Assembly (NCBI GenBank): GCA_002840905.1
Contig: PHDD01000001.1
Location: 62,001-126,000, forward strand
Source of the DNA: Bacteroidetes bacterium HGW-Bacteroidetes-4
Lineage (GTDB): Bacteria; Bacteroidota; Bacteroidia; Bacteroidales; SZUA-534
Direction: 5' to 3'
Length of the DNA: 64,000 nucleotides
This document shows, piece by piece, positions 40,691 to 50,665 of the stretch. The notes under the pieces are model-generated. The model searched no databases. It was not told the DNA's origin and saw only the letters and a program-made list of their open reading frames with translations. Within the stretch, counting starts at the first letter, position 1; each line of letters starts with the position of its first letter. A program made the position numbers and the translations under genes.

Positions 40691-42565
40691 ATGAGAACAA
40701 AAGTTTTAATTATTGCAGTTACCCTGTTTGGTTTTATTGTAAGTTCCCTGCAAGCCCAGCAAATAAAGGGTAAAGTTACTGATACGGCTAACCTGCCACT
40801 AAGTGGCGTTTTGGTAATGCTTAAAGGAACGCAAACAAGTACCCATACCAATGCGCTTGGTGATTATCAGATTACTATCGATCCAGCACATCAGATTCTG
40901 GTGTTTAATCACAAAAAATTTGCGGCTAAAGAAGTTTCAGTTCAGGGGCGTACTATTGTTAATGTAACCCTTCACCCGCTTAAGAATGAAGAAAAGAAAC
41001 TGACTATTGTTGAAGATGAAGTGATTATGGAAATGGACATGGAGCAATCCAGGCCGGTACAAAAGCAAATTATGATTCGTGGAGTATCAACAATTCAAAC
41101 CAATCAGCCTCCCATGCCGAATCTTTATAGGTATCCTGAGCACAATACCGAAGGTTACAGCACCATTCACGAAAATGGATTTAAGGATGTAAGCCTAAAT
41201 CCACTTTCCACCTTTTCCATCGATGTAGATGCTGCCTCGTATAGCAATGTTCGGCGATTTATAAGCATTGGATCCTTACCACCGAAAGATGCGGTTCGAA
41301 TTGAAGAAATGATTAATTATTTTTCTTACAATTATCCGCAGCCTATAGATGATAAACCGTTTAGCATCAATACCGAACTGTCTGTTTGTCCATGGAATGC
41401 TGATAATTATTTATTGCATGTAGGTTTACAAGGAAAAAAGATGGATGTAGAAAATCTGCCGGCTTCAAATCTGGTTTTTTTAATTGATGTTTCCGGTTCA
41501 ATGAATTCATACAATAAATTACCCTTGTTAAAAGCATCGTTCGCATTGCTATTGGAGCAGTTGCGACCAAACGACCGCGTAGCTATAGTGGTTTATGCCG
41601 GCAGTTCTGGTTTGGTGCTTCCGTCAACTCCGGGTTCTGAAAAACAGAAAATAATGGACGCCTTAAATAATTTGCAAGCCGGAGGTTCTACCGCAGGTGG
41701 TGCCGGATTAAAACTGGCTTACAAAACAGCCGAAGAAAACTTTTTGGAAAACGGTAATAACCGGATTATTTTGGCAACCGATGGCGATTTTAATGTGGGC
41801 GCAAGCAGTAATGCCGAAATGGAACGCCTTATTGAATATGAACGGGAAAAAGGCATAAGTATCTCCGTATTAGGTTTTGGTATGGGTAATTACAAAGACG
41901 ATAAAATGAAAATTATTGCTGATAAAGGCAACGGAAATTACGCATACATCGATAATTTGCAGGAGGCTAAAAAAGTGCTGGTAAATGAGTTTGGCGGAAC
42001 CCTTTTCACCATTGCCAAAGATGTTAAGTTTCAATTGGAATTTAATCCGGCAACGGTAGTTAAATATCGTTTAATTGGTTACGAAAATCGATTGCTGAAC
42101 GAGGAAGATTTTAAGGACGATAAAAAAGATGCCGGCGAAATGGGAGCGGGACATACGGTTACTGCTTTATATGAAATTGTACCGGTAAACAAACACAAAT
42201 CCAATTTACCACTTAAGTATCAAAAGCGATTATTGTCGGACGAAGCACTCGGGAGCAACGATTTAATTACCTTAAAGTTGCGGTACAAAGATCCCGATGG
42301 ATACCAAAGTAAGTTAGTAGAACAGGTGGTTAAAAACACGCCGCTTGATGCCAGCAAAACATCCGATAATTTTAGGTTTTCGGCAGCTGTAGCTGAGTTT
42401 GGAATGCTGTTGCGCGATTCAGAATTTATAGGAACAGCAAGTTTTGAATCAGCCGTAATATTGGCCTTAAGTTCAAAAGGAAAGGATGAAGAGGGTTACC
42501 GGGGCGAAATGATTCGTTTGCTGAAAAGTGCTGAATTATTAAAAAGTTCTTCGGCTCAAAAATAA
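40691..42565 (+). CDS. VWA-domain protein with CarboxypepD_reg-like N-domain and DUF3520-like tail (YfbK-like)
   Basis: The 624-residue secreted protein has a signal peptide (MRTKVLIIAVTLFGFIVSSLQAQ), a CarboxypepD_reg-like beta-domain (~25-105: GKVTDTANLPLSGVLVMLKGTQTSTHTNALGDYQI), then VWA domain with the MIDAS motif DVSGSMNS (about residue 265) and TDGDFNV, and a C-terminal DUF3520-like domain, as in YfbK and related proteins. It has the NFFNPLSTFSIDVD-type segment with SIDVDAASYSNVRRFISIGSLPP, typical of this family. It would act in the periplasm or on the surface in protein contacts. A 9-bp terminator follows. Confidence 0.85.
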   Translation: MRTKVLIIAVTLFGFIVSSLQAQQIKGKVTDTANLPLSGVLVMLKGTQTSTHTNALGDYQITIDPAHQILVFNHKKFAAKEVSVQGRTIVNVTLHPLKNEEKKLTIVEDEVIMEMDMEQSRPVQKQIMIRGVSTIQTNQPPMPNLYRYPEHNTEGYSTIHENGFKDVSLNPLSTFSIDVDAASYSNVRRFISIGSLPPKDAVRIEEMINYFSYNYPQPIDDKPFSINTELSVCPWNADNYLLHVGLQGKKMDVENLPASNLVFLIDVSGSMNSYNKLPLLKASFALLLEQLRPNDRVAIVVYAGSSGLVLPSTPGSEKQKIMDALNNLQAGGSTAGGAGLKLAYKTAEENFLENGNNRIILATDGDFNVGASSNAEMERLIEYEREKGISISVLGFGMGNYKDDKMKIIADKGNGNYAYIDNLQEAKKVLVNEFGGTLFTIAKDVKFQLEFNPATVVKYRLIGYENRLLNEEDFKDDKKDAGEMGAGHTVTALYEIVPVNKHKSNLPLKYQKRLLSDEALGSNDLITLKLRYKDPDGYQSKLVEQVVKNTPLDASKTSDNFRFSAAVAEFGMLLRDSEFIGTASFESAVILALSSKGKDEEGYRGEMIRLLKSAELLKSSSAQK

Positions 42566-42594
42566 GTTCATTATTAATTGTTTAAACTATAGAA

Positions 42595-42628
42595 AGCCTT
42601 CGGATTCAAAACCGGAGGCTATTTTTTT
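42595..42628 (+). terminator. Intrinsic terminator after the VWA gene
   Basis: AGCCTTCGG (42595-42603) pairs with CCGGAGGCT (42612-42620), with one G-T, and is followed by a run of seven T. Confidence 0.8.
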
Positions 42629-42696
42629 GATTTCTCAGTTTTTTTTGAATTCCAGCAATTAGAGGTAATCCTCTTCAAAATTTATATCTTTAAGCC

Positions 42697-43404
42697 ATGA
42701 ATAAAAAATGGCTATACCGTGTTTTATTTTTTCTGACTATGGTCTCGTGTCAAAAACCAGCCATTGAGCAGCCTGAATCGTCTATAAACTATAACTACTT
42801 TCCATTAAAACCGGGATTGTGGAAGATTTATGAGGTGAATGCCATTTATATTGATGCTCCATCAGCAGTTTTTGATACACTTCATTATTTTGTTAAAGAA
42901 TTACAAAGCTATTGGTTCTTAAATGCCAGTAATGACAGCATGATTCGCCTGGAGCGGTTTTATACCGAGAATCTGGCAAACTCGTGGGAACCAAATTCTG
43001 TATGGCAGTTGGGTATATGGGATAAACAAGCTATACAGATTGAAGACAATATAACCTACGTTAAAATTAAATTTCCTGCTTTAGTCGGAACGTCTTGGAA
43101 TGGCGATGCTTATAACCGTATCGACACCCTGAATAAATTTAATTATCAGATTACTGCGGTCGATGCAACCTATAATTTGGAAAGCTTCAGTTTTGATTCA
43201 GCCTTGACTGTATTACAGAAACAACAACAGTCGTTAATTGACAAGATTGATTTTGAAGAGATTTTTGTTAAAAATCTGGGTTTGGTTTATAAAAAACAAA
43301 TCGATATTTATTCAACCGAGGTTGATCCGGCTATTCCTATCGAAAACAGAGTTACCAGTGGATTGATTTATTATCAGAAATTAATTGATTATGGCATTGA
43401 ATAA
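42697..43404 (+). CDS. Lipoprotein, 235 aa, unknown
   Basis: MNKKWLYRVLFFLTMVSC is a lipoprotein signal with Cys18. The mature part is beta-rich and aromatic (YNYFPLKPGLWKIYEVNAIYIDAPSAVFDTLHYF; WQLGIWDKQAIQIEDNITYVKIKFPALVGTSWNGDAYN). No family is recognised. The end overlaps the T9SS subtilase start by 14 bases, so the two are co-expressed; a surface-associated partner of the subtilase is possible. Confidence 0.75.
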   Translation: MNKKWLYRVLFFLTMVSCQKPAIEQPESSINYNYFPLKPGLWKIYEVNAIYIDAPSAVFDTLHYFVKELQSYWFLNASNDSMIRLERFYTENLANSWEPNSVWQLGIWDKQAIQIEDNITYVKIKFPALVGTSWNGDAYNRIDTLNKFNYQITAVDATYNLESFSFDSALTVLQKQQQSLIDKIDFEEIFVKNLGLVYKKQIDIYSTEVDPAIPIENRVTSGLIYYQKLIDYGIE

Positions 43405-45037
43405 GTGGTTATTGGTACTTGTTTTTTCAGTTTTGTTAAATTCGTTAATGGCTCAGCAAGAGAATTATGGTTTTTTGGTTGAGTTTACCGACAAAAACCA
43501 ATCGGCTTATTCAACGGATCATCCCGAAGTCTTTTTATCAGAACGGGCTTTGCAACGTCGGGCAAAAAGCAATATTGAAATAACAGAGGTCGATTTACCT
43601 GTGAGTCAATATTATGTTGATAGTTTACTTAGCTTAAATGCCCGTTTGCATAATGTGTCAAAATGGTTAAATTCAGCAGTTTACCTAACCAATAATCCTG
43701 ATTTTAGAATAGAAGCTTTTCGAAGCAGTTTTGTAAAGAATGTCACCCTGATTTACGAAGGGAATAGTAAAAAATCACTAACATCAGCGAATAAATTCGG
43801 ACATATTGTTGAAGACGAACCTGCTGATTTTTGGGGATCTGCTTTTCATCAACTCGACCGATGCAGGGTTACTTTTTTGCATCAAAAAGGATTTAAAGGT
43901 CAGGGAATTCAGGTTGCCGTGCTCGATGGTGGTTTTTACAATGTAAATACCATTTCAGGTTTCGATAGTTTGATGCTGAATCAGCAAATTTTGGGAACTT
44001 ACGATTTTGTTAACAAAAATCAACAGGTATATGATGATCATGAGCATGGTATGATGGTGCTTTCGGTTATGGCCGGGAATATTCCGAACCAGTATTTGGG
44101 TTCGGGACCAAAAGCTTCATTTTGGCTTTTGCGAACCGAAAATGTTTTCAGTGAATTTCCCCTTGAAGAAGAAAACTGGATTGCCGCTGCTGAGTATGCC
44201 GATAGTGCAGGTTGCGACATTATTACCGCGTCGCTCGGCTACAGTGAGTTCGACAATCCGGAAATGAATCATACCATTAGCCAATTGGATGGTTATACCA
44301 TACGCGTTTCACGGGCAGCCGATTTGGCTTTTGAACGCGGTATGCTGGTAATCAATAGTGCAGGAAACTCTGGAAATGAACCCTGGTACTACATTACAGC
44401 TCCTTCCGACGGTAAAAATGTGATTTGCGTGGGAGCTATCGATGCTATGGATAATCTGGCTTCCTTTAGCAGTCGCGGACCATCGGCCGATGGGCGGGTA
44501 AAACCCGATGTGGTGGCTCAGGGGGTAAAAACAAGTTTATTCAATAAATTCGGTAATATTTCCGAAGCAAATGGAACCTCATTTTCATGCCCATTGATTA
44601 CCGGAATGGCAGCCAGTTTATGGTCGGCTTTCCCCAATAAAACCAATCGCGATGTTTATGATGCCATTCAATATAGCAGCAGTAATTATTTTACACCCAA
44701 TGAGGGCTATGGATACGGAATTCCTGATTTTGAAAAAGCTTATTATCGGTTGCTGCAAAATACGGTTTCTGATGTTGGTAGTGAAATGCTGATAAGTTTT
44801 CCCAATCCATTCAAAAATGAGTTTCATGTAAATGTTCAAAACATTGGGAATACTGATATTGTTGTTGAACTTTATGCTTTTACCGGTGCAAAAGTATACA
44901 GTGAAATATTTACTTTACCAGGCAGTAATTTTCACCGGATTCAGATTAACCAAATTGCCCGGTTAACCCGGGGAGTTTATTTTTTAAACGTGCTGAATGG
45001 TGCCAGCAGACAAACCAAAACCCTAGTGAAGTTGTAG
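43391..45037 (+). CDS. Subtilisin-like serine peptidase (S8) with T9SS sorting domain
   Basis: Using ATG at 43391 (MALNKWLLVLVFSVLLNSLMAQ) gives 548 residues with a signal peptide. Catalytic residues are visible: Asp in VAVLDGGFYN (about 177), His in DHEHGMMVL (about 220), Ser in NGTSFSCPLITG (about 395). The C-terminal ~80 residues (ISFPNPFKNEFHVNVQNIGN ... YFLNVLNG) form a type A T9SS sorting domain, so the protein is exported across the outer membrane and surface-bound or released. It lies downstream of a lipoprotein gene and just before xseA (1 base). Confidence 0.93.
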   Translation: MALNKWLLVLVFSVLLNSLMAQQENYGFLVEFTDKNQSAYSTDHPEVFLSERALQRRAKSNIEITEVDLPVSQYYVDSLLSLNARLHNVSKWLNSAVYLTNNPDFRIEAFRSSFVKNVTLIYEGNSKKSLTSANKFGHIVEDEPADFWGSAFHQLDRCRVTFLHQKGFKGQGIQVAVLDGGFYNVNTISGFDSLMLNQQILGTYDFVNKNQQVYDDHEHGMMVLSVMAGNIPNQYLGSGPKASFWLLRTENVFSEFPLEEENWIAAAEYADSAGCDIITASLGYSEFDNPEMNHTISQLDGYTIRVSRAADLAFERGMLVINSAGNSGNEPWYYITAPSDGKNVICVGAIDAMDNLASFSSRGPSADGRVKPDVVAQGVKTSLFNKFGNISEANGTSFSCPLITGMAASLWSAFPNKTNRDVYDAIQYSSSNYFTPNEGYGYGIPDFEKAYYRLLQNTVSDVGSEMLISFPNPFKNEFHVNVQNIGNTDIVVELYAFTGAKVYSEIFTLPGSNFHRIQINQIARLTRGVYFLNVLNGASRQTKTLVKL

Positions 45038-45038
45038 T

Positions 45039-46424
45039 ATGGATGATTCCCGGAGTTTATCGAGTTTGATTTTATCGGTTAAGAACAGCTTGGAAGAGCG
45101 ATTCACTTTGCCCATATGGGTTGTAGCCGAAATTAGTGAGATGAATATAAATCTTAGCGGCCATTGCTACCTGGAACTCATTGAAAAAGATATTTTATCC
45201 GATAAAATAATTGCAAAAGCCCGAGCCACCATATGGGCTTTTGCTTTCCGAATGATTCGTCCGTATTTTGAAACTTCCACAGGAGAAACTTTGCGTTCCG
45301 GATTAAAAGTCTTGTTAAAAGTAAGTGTGGAATTCCACGAAGTGTATGGTTTTAGCCTGAATGTTTCTGATATCGATCCGCAATATACGCTTGGCGATTT
45401 GGCCATGAAACGTATCCGGATTATTCAGCAATTGCAAGAAGATGGTGTTTTTGAAATGAATAAACAGCTGTCTTTTCCAAAAGTGCCGCAACGTATTGCT
45501 GTGGTATCGTCGGAAACCGCGGCCGGCTATGGCGATTTTCAGCAACAATTGCAGTCAAATACACACCATTTTGCTTTTAAAACCACACTTTTTCCTGCCA
45601 TTATGCAGGGCAACAATGCTCCCGAATCGATAATTGCAGCTTTTGAACGGGTTTATGAAACAATTACCGATTTCGATGTGGTAGTTTTATTACGGGGTGG
45701 TGGCTCAAAAAGCGATTTGAGTTGTTTCGACAACTATGATCTCTCTTATTATTTAACTCAGTTTCCGCTGCCGGTTTTAACCGGAATAGGACATGAACGC
45801 GACGATTCGGTTTGTGATCTGGTGGCTCATACAAGGCTTAAAACACCAACTGCGGTAGCCGAATTTTTGATTCAAAAAATGGATGAGTTTAAACTGCAAC
45901 TGGAATATTATTTTGATACTGTGGCCAACCATTTTAATGATCAGATGGAGAAGCTCAATATTCAATTGACAAATTTGTTGCAAAAGTTGAGTTATGCTTC
46001 GCGTGAGCAAATTTCAGGGAGTCAGCAAAACCTGTTTATGATTCAGGCGGGCATAAAAAATACAGCAAATCAATTCATTCACGACAAAAACGCTTCGGTT
46101 AAACATCTTTCCATTGATATTAAACACCTGGCAAATAACGTGTTGGTACACGAACTCGAAAACTGCAGTCGTCATGGAATCCGCTTAAAAAAATGGATAA
46201 ATAATTATTTAAATTCCAAAACGGAACACTTGCAATTTTTAGAAGAAAAAAATCATTGGGCCAATCCGCAGCATCAATTCGAAAGGGGTTTTTCATTAGT
46301 AAAACAAGCAGGTAAAATAATTAATGATCCTACTTTAATTAAAAGAGGGGAACCTATTGAGATGCAAATGGCAAAAGGATCAATTTCAGGTTTGTTTGAG
46401 CCAAAAGCGATTCAAAAAGAATAA
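45039..46424 (+). CDS. xseA: Exodeoxyribonuclease VII large subunit
   Basis: The 461-residue protein matches XseA: an OB-fold N-terminus (LPIWVVAEISEMNINLSGHCYLELIEK), the PQRIAVVSSETAAGYGDF motif, and the central domain with VVLLRGGGSKSDLSCFDNYDLSYYLTQFPLPVLTGIGHERDDSVCDLVAHTRLKTPTAVAEFLI. The C-terminal half is the long coiled coil that forms the elongated complex. It cuts single-stranded DNA in both directions with its small subunit XseB. No XseB gene is seen next to it, unlike in many bacteria. Confidence 0.92.
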   Translation: MDDSRSLSSLILSVKNSLEERFTLPIWVVAEISEMNINLSGHCYLELIEKDILSDKIIAKARATIWAFAFRMIRPYFETSTGETLRSGLKVLLKVSVEFHEVYGFSLNVSDIDPQYTLGDLAMKRIRIIQQLQEDGVFEMNKQLSFPKVPQRIAVVSSETAAGYGDFQQQLQSNTHHFAFKTTLFPAIMQGNNAPESIIAAFERVYETITDFDVVVLLRGGGSKSDLSCFDNYDLSYYLTQFPLPVLTGIGHERDDSVCDLVAHTRLKTPTAVAEFLIQKMDEFKLQLEYYFDTVANHFNDQMEKLNIQLTNLLQKLSYASREQISGSQQNLFMIQAGIKNTANQFIHDKNASVKHLSIDIKHLANNVLVHELENCSRHGIRLKKWINNYLNSKTEHLQFLEEKNHWANPQHQFERGFSLVKQAGKIINDPTLIKRGEPIEMQMAKGSISGLFEPKAIQKE

Positions 46425-46484
46425 ATAATGAGTCATTTATCTCCGGAATTTTTTTTAATAAATATTCTGACCTTGGCAAATGCG

Positions 46485-46514
46485 TTTGTAAATGAGGAAT
46501 AATTAGTAAATTTA
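46485..46514 (+). promoter_or_regulatory. Promoter of the TPR-SpoIIE gene
   Basis: TTTG (46485-46488) and TAAATTTA (46507-46514) with an 18-base spacer fit the Bacteroidota consensus TTTG-N18/19-TAnnTTTG. An 18-bp stretch ATAATTAGTAA(A/C)TTT(A/G)AA around the -7 box recurs upstream of the next TPR gene. Confidence 0.7.
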
Positions 46515-46543
46515 AAGCCATTTGATTACTAATTGTAAATTAC

Positions 46544-49216
46544 ATGAGGCCTCTTACCCAAATTATTATTACGCTATTTTCAGTTTTGTTTTTCTTTCAG
46601 GCAAGTGCAATAGAGATTGAACAGCTTGAAAAAGATCTTAAAAAAGTAAAAAACAAGGAACAGGAAGCATTAATTCTAAATCAGATTGGTTCAAAATACC
46701 GCGATGCCGGAAACCTTGATTTGGCTGTCGACTACCATTACAGGGCGCTCGATATTTATGAATTACTAAATGATCAAGCGGCCCAGGCAACTTCATATAA
46801 TTATTTGGGTACAATTTTTTGGCGCAAAAACGATTTCGAGCAGTCCATCCATTTTTATGCCTTAGCCTTGCAAATATACGAACAGCTGGGCGATCAGGAT
46901 GATAAAGGCAGAATTTTAAATAATCTGGGGCTGGTTAGCCGCAGCATGGGCGATTATGAAACCGCGTTGGAATACTACTACAGAGCATTGGGCTGTTGGC
47001 TTAAACAGGACGATAAAGCAGAACTGGCATCTACTCTCAATCATATCGGAAATGTTTATTTATCGAAAAATATTCCCGATTCAGCCGATTCGTTTTATAA
47101 AAAATCGCTGGTGATAAGGCAAACCCTGAACGATACCTTGGCCATAGCTTCAACTTATAACAATCTGGCTACGCTTTACAAAAACAAAAACAATTATTTA
47201 AAGGCTCTCGAATATCTTGAACAATCGAGAATTTTACTTGAGAAAGCTAACGATGCCAGTCAGTTGGCTGCCTGTTACAATAACTTAGGTGGAGTGCATT
47301 GGCAAAACAAAGCCTACAAAAAGTCGCTTGAGAATTACCTGCTTGCACTCGAAATTAGGGAAAAAATTGATGACAAAACCCAAATTGCAGCAACAATGAA
47401 TAATATTGGGTTGATTTATAAAGATTTGGGAAATTATGAAAAAGCACTGGAGTATTATCAACAAAGCCTGAAATATTACCGCGAAGCAGGCGACAGGTTT
47501 TTAGAATCGGATGCCTTAAATTTTATTGGAGGTGTTCATTGGCAATCGGGTAATTTTATTGAGGCACGCAATGTATACCGGCAATCACTGGGTTTACGTG
47601 AGTTGGTTGGCGACCGTAAATACATTGCCCGTTCACACAATAACCTGGCATTGGTTTATCGTAGTATGGGTGAGCGCGACAGCTCGCTTATGGAATACCA
47701 ACAGGCGCTTGCCATTTATAAAGAAATTGGAGATCAAAAAAATGTGGCTTATATATTAAATAGCCTGGGTTCATTACACAAAACATTTGGTGAAGACAAT
47801 ACGGCCATATCCTATTTTAAGTTGGCTTTGGATATGCGCAAAAGTATTGGTGATAAAAGTGGAGAAGCTACTTCATTGTTACACCTGGGAAATATGTATT
47901 TAGCCCGGCAAAACTATAAACAGTCCATTGAATTTTTTAAAGAAGCCGAGGCCATAGCTGTTAAATTATCGGTCAGCGATTTGGAAACCGATATTTTGAA
48001 TTCGATGGCAAAAGCTTTTGCGGGGAACGGAGAGTTTCAAAAAGCCTATCAGGCATTTGTGCAACATTCCAAACTTAAAGATAAGATGCTAAATACCGAA
48101 AGCATTAAGAGAATTGCTGATATGCAAATCCGTTACGAAACGGAAAAAAAAGAAGCCCTGTTGCAAAAAGCCAACGTTCAATTAATTCAACAGCAAGAAA
48201 AAAACCGACGGCAGCGGAACCTGATATTTTCAGGCCTCCTTATTATCTTAACAGTTTCAATATTTAGTATTCTACTTATCAGGCAAAACCGCCGGGTGCG
48301 TTTGGCAAATGATTTGCTTGCCATTAAGAATCAGGAGATAATGCAGCAAAAAGAAGAGATTCAGGCACAGCGCGATGCCATTGGAGAACAGAAAAATGAG
48401 ATAGAGAAACAACGCGATATTGCCGAAAAACAACGCGACCAGATTTCGGTTCAGAAGCAAAAAATTACCGACAGCATTGAATACGCCAGTAAAATTCAGG
48501 CTGCTGTGCTTCCTCCTTCACAATTAGTTAATAAAGTAATACCCAACGCATTTATTATGTTGCGTCCGCGTGATATTGTAAGTGGTGATTTTTATTGGGT
48601 TCGTAAAGTAAACAATCAGGCTGTGGTAGCTGCTGTTGATTGCACTGGCCATGGTGTTCCCGGTGCTTTTATGAGCATGTTGGGAACATCGTTTCTTAAT
48701 GAAATTGTCGACAAAGGCAGCTTTACCGATGCGGCAGATATCTTAAACCAGTTACGCGAGCGTGTTAAAAATGCACTGCATCAGAATAACGAATACGGCG
48801 AAAGCACCTCCGACGGAATGGATTGTGCGCTATGTATTATTGATTTCGATAAGCGAAAAATGCAATTTGCAGGTGCTAACAACCCGCTTTATATTTTCCG
48901 CAATCAACAATTAATTGAATATGCGGGAGACCGCATGCCCATTGGTATTCATTTGTTGGTTGAAGAGCAATTTAAAAATCATACCATTGATTTGGAGCCC
49001 GACGATATGCTGTATATATTCTCCGACGGTTATTACGATCAGTTTGGCGGAGATAAAGGACGTAAAATGTACAGTCGAAATTTTAAACAAAACCTTTTTG
49101 AGATTCATACTTATCCGGTACAAGAGCAAAGTAGCCTGATCGAAACTATTTTTGATACCTGGAAAGGTAATCAACGCCAGATTGATGATGTTCTGGTTAT
49201 GGGTATCCGAATTTAA
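46544..49216 (+). CDS. TPR-repeat SpoIIE/PP2C phosphatase (SiaA-like), 890 aa
   Basis: A signal peptide (MRPLTQIIITLFSVLFFFQASA) leads into a long TPR array of about 12 repeats (~40-520; e.g. YNYLGTIFWRKNDFEQSIHFYALAL), then a membrane span near residue 565-590 (NLIFSGLLIILTVSIFSILLI), a coiled coil (KNEIEKQRDIAEKQRDQISVQKQ), and a C-terminal SpoIIE/PP2C domain with DFYWVRKVNNQAVVAAVDCTGHGVPGAFMSMLG and FSDGYYDQFGG. The TPRs face the periplasm and the phosphatase faces the cytoplasm. It would dephosphorylate SiaC-type proteins, such as those at 23107 and 52327, in response to a periplasmic signal. Confidence 0.9.
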   Translation: MRPLTQIIITLFSVLFFFQASAIEIEQLEKDLKKVKNKEQEALILNQIGSKYRDAGNLDLAVDYHYRALDIYELLNDQAAQATSYNYLGTIFWRKNDFEQSIHFYALALQIYEQLGDQDDKGRILNNLGLVSRSMGDYETALEYYYRALGCWLKQDDKAELASTLNHIGNVYLSKNIPDSADSFYKKSLVIRQTLNDTLAIASTYNNLATLYKNKNNYLKALEYLEQSRILLEKANDASQLAACYNNLGGVHWQNKAYKKSLENYLLALEIREKIDDKTQIAATMNNIGLIYKDLGNYEKALEYYQQSLKYYREAGDRFLESDALNFIGGVHWQSGNFIEARNVYRQSLGLRELVGDRKYIARSHNNLALVYRSMGERDSSLMEYQQALAIYKEIGDQKNVAYILNSLGSLHKTFGEDNTAISYFKLALDMRKSIGDKSGEATSLLHLGNMYLARQNYKQSIEFFKEAEAIAVKLSVSDLETDILNSMAKAFAGNGEFQKAYQAFVQHSKLKDKMLNTESIKRIADMQIRYETEKKEALLQKANVQLIQQQEKNRRQRNLIFSGLLIILTVSIFSILLIRQNRRVRLANDLLAIKNQEIMQQKEEIQAQRDAIGEQKNEIEKQRDIAEKQRDQISVQKQKITDSIEYASKIQAAVLPPSQLVNKVIPNAFIMLRPRDIVSGDFYWVRKVNNQAVVAAVDCTGHGVPGAFMSMLGTSFLNEIVDKGSFTDAADILNQLRERVKNALHQNNEYGESTSDGMDCALCIIDFDKRKMQFAGANNPLYIFRNQQLIEYAGDRMPIGIHLLVEEQFKNHTIDLEPDDMLYIFSDGYYDQFGGDKGRKMYSRNFKQNLFEIHTYPVQEQSSLIETIFDTWKGNQRQIDDVLVMGIRI

Positions 49217-49301
49217 AAAATCAATTTTCTTACTGAGTTCGATGAATAAATAGTTGTTCAAAAAATCTTTTGCAGATTCCTTTTTAACGAGTGATAATTA
49301 G

Positions 49302-49309
49302 TAACTTTG
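49302..49309 (+). promoter_or_regulatory. Promoter -7 box of the second TPR gene
   Basis: TAACTTTG matches TAnnTTTG and sits in ATAATTAGTAACTTTGAA, almost identical to the region at 46497-46516. A T-rich -33-like TTTTT lies about 17 bases upstream. Confidence 0.55.
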
Positions 49310-49364
49310 AATTGGTTTATTGCCACAATTCCTTTTTAGGTCTTGAAGTTTTTAATAAATCAAT

Positions 49365-50609
49365 ATGAAAAAATTACTGTTACTTATTATTTGTTTTGTT
49401 TCGCTGAAATTGTTTGCAGTCTATAGTCCCGACGATGAATGGTTAAATGATGTTGCCAAAGCACCCAAAGAGGAAAAGGTGGGCAAATTACTCAACAATC
49501 TGGAGCAGTCTGGTAAACTAACGGTTCAGCAAGCCATTAGCTATGCAAGCGACGCCTTAAAATGGGCCGAGGATTTGGATAATGATAAAGATTTGGCTCG
49601 ATTGCTTAACTTTTTGGGCAACAATTATTATAGTCTGGGAAATTATGAACAGGCGTTAAATTATTACCAAAAGTCGTTAAAAGTAACCATGCGGTTGGGT
49701 AATAAATCAGAAATTGCCAATCTGATGCAAAAAATTGGTATTGTTTTGTTTACCACCAACGATTACAAAAAAGCTTTGTTGTATTTTGAGCAGACACTAA
49801 AAATTTATCAGGAAATTCAATATCCCATGCGCGAAGCCGAGCTTTTTACCAGCATTGGTTCCATTTACCTACATTGGAATGAATACGAAAAAGCCATCGA
49901 GAATTTTGATTTTGCCCGTTACATATACCAAACACTAGAAAATTTGCCTGCTCTTGAAAATCTGAATTACTTAAAAGGAATTACGTATTATAAAAGTAAG
50001 CAATACGAACTTGCCCTTCAATGGTACGAAAAGGCTCTGGAAATAAACCGGAAAATTGAAAACCGTGCCGGAAGTGCTAAACTATGGAACGCTATGGGGC
50101 AATTATATTTCGAAAAAGAGGAAATGAAAAATGCCCTCGATTGTTATTTAAAGGCTTATGAAATTAATTTAATTCAAGGCGACGAAATTGAATTAGCACA
50201 GGCTTTGAATAATCTGGCAAATGTGCACAAAGAACTGGGTAATTATGATGAAGCAACACTTTACTTAAAGAAAAGCCTTGAGCTATCAACGCGCCTGGGC
50301 TTGTTTCTTACCCAAATGGATAATTACAAATTATTTTACGAATTACACTTTTTGCAAAACAACTCAAAAAAAGCCCTGCACTATTATCAGACTTATGTTC
50401 ATTTGCGCGATTCTATTTTTTTAGAAAATAAAAATAATGGATCGATTGCCGTGAATCTTTTAGCTCAGAACAAAGAACTTAGTTTAAAAAAAGAACTGTT
50501 TCAGCAAAAGAAAAACTTTAAGCATTTGTTAATAAGTGCATCCATTATTATGGTCATTTTAATTCTTGTAGTGTTTTTTCAGCGGATTAAAATTAAACAG
50601 TTGGAATAA
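49365..50609 (+). CDS. TPR-repeat membrane protein, 414 aa
   Basis: A signal peptide or N-terminal anchor (MKKLLLLIICFVSLKLFA) is followed by TPR repeats (~50-330: YSLGNYEQALNYYQKSLKV; ALENLNYLKGITYYKSKQYELALQWYEKALEINRK) and a C-terminal membrane span near 385-405 (HLLISASIIMVILILVVFF). It has the same architecture as the N-terminal half of the upstream TPR-SpoIIE protein but lacks the phosphatase domain. It may be a non-catalytic regulator of that phosphatase; the paired promoters support linked expression. Confidence 0.85.
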   Translation: MKKLLLLIICFVSLKLFAVYSPDDEWLNDVAKAPKEEKVGKLLNNLEQSGKLTVQQAISYASDALKWAEDLDNDKDLARLLNFLGNNYYSLGNYEQALNYYQKSLKVTMRLGNKSEIANLMQKIGIVLFTTNDYKKALLYFEQTLKIYQEIQYPMREAELFTSIGSIYLHWNEYEKAIENFDFARYIYQTLENLPALENLNYLKGITYYKSKQYELALQWYEKALEINRKIENRAGSAKLWNAMGQLYFEKEEMKNALDCYLKAYEINLIQGDEIELAQALNNLANVHKELGNYDEATLYLKKSLELSTRLGLFLTQMDNYKLFYELHFLQNNSKKALHYYQTYVHLRDSIFLENKNNGSIAVNLLAQNKELSLKKELFQQKKNFKHLLISASIIMVILILVVFFQRIKIKQLE

Positions 50610-50665
50610 TCTACATTTTTATAATTTAGCCACTGCTTATTTAAAATCAATAAAAAGAAATCATT

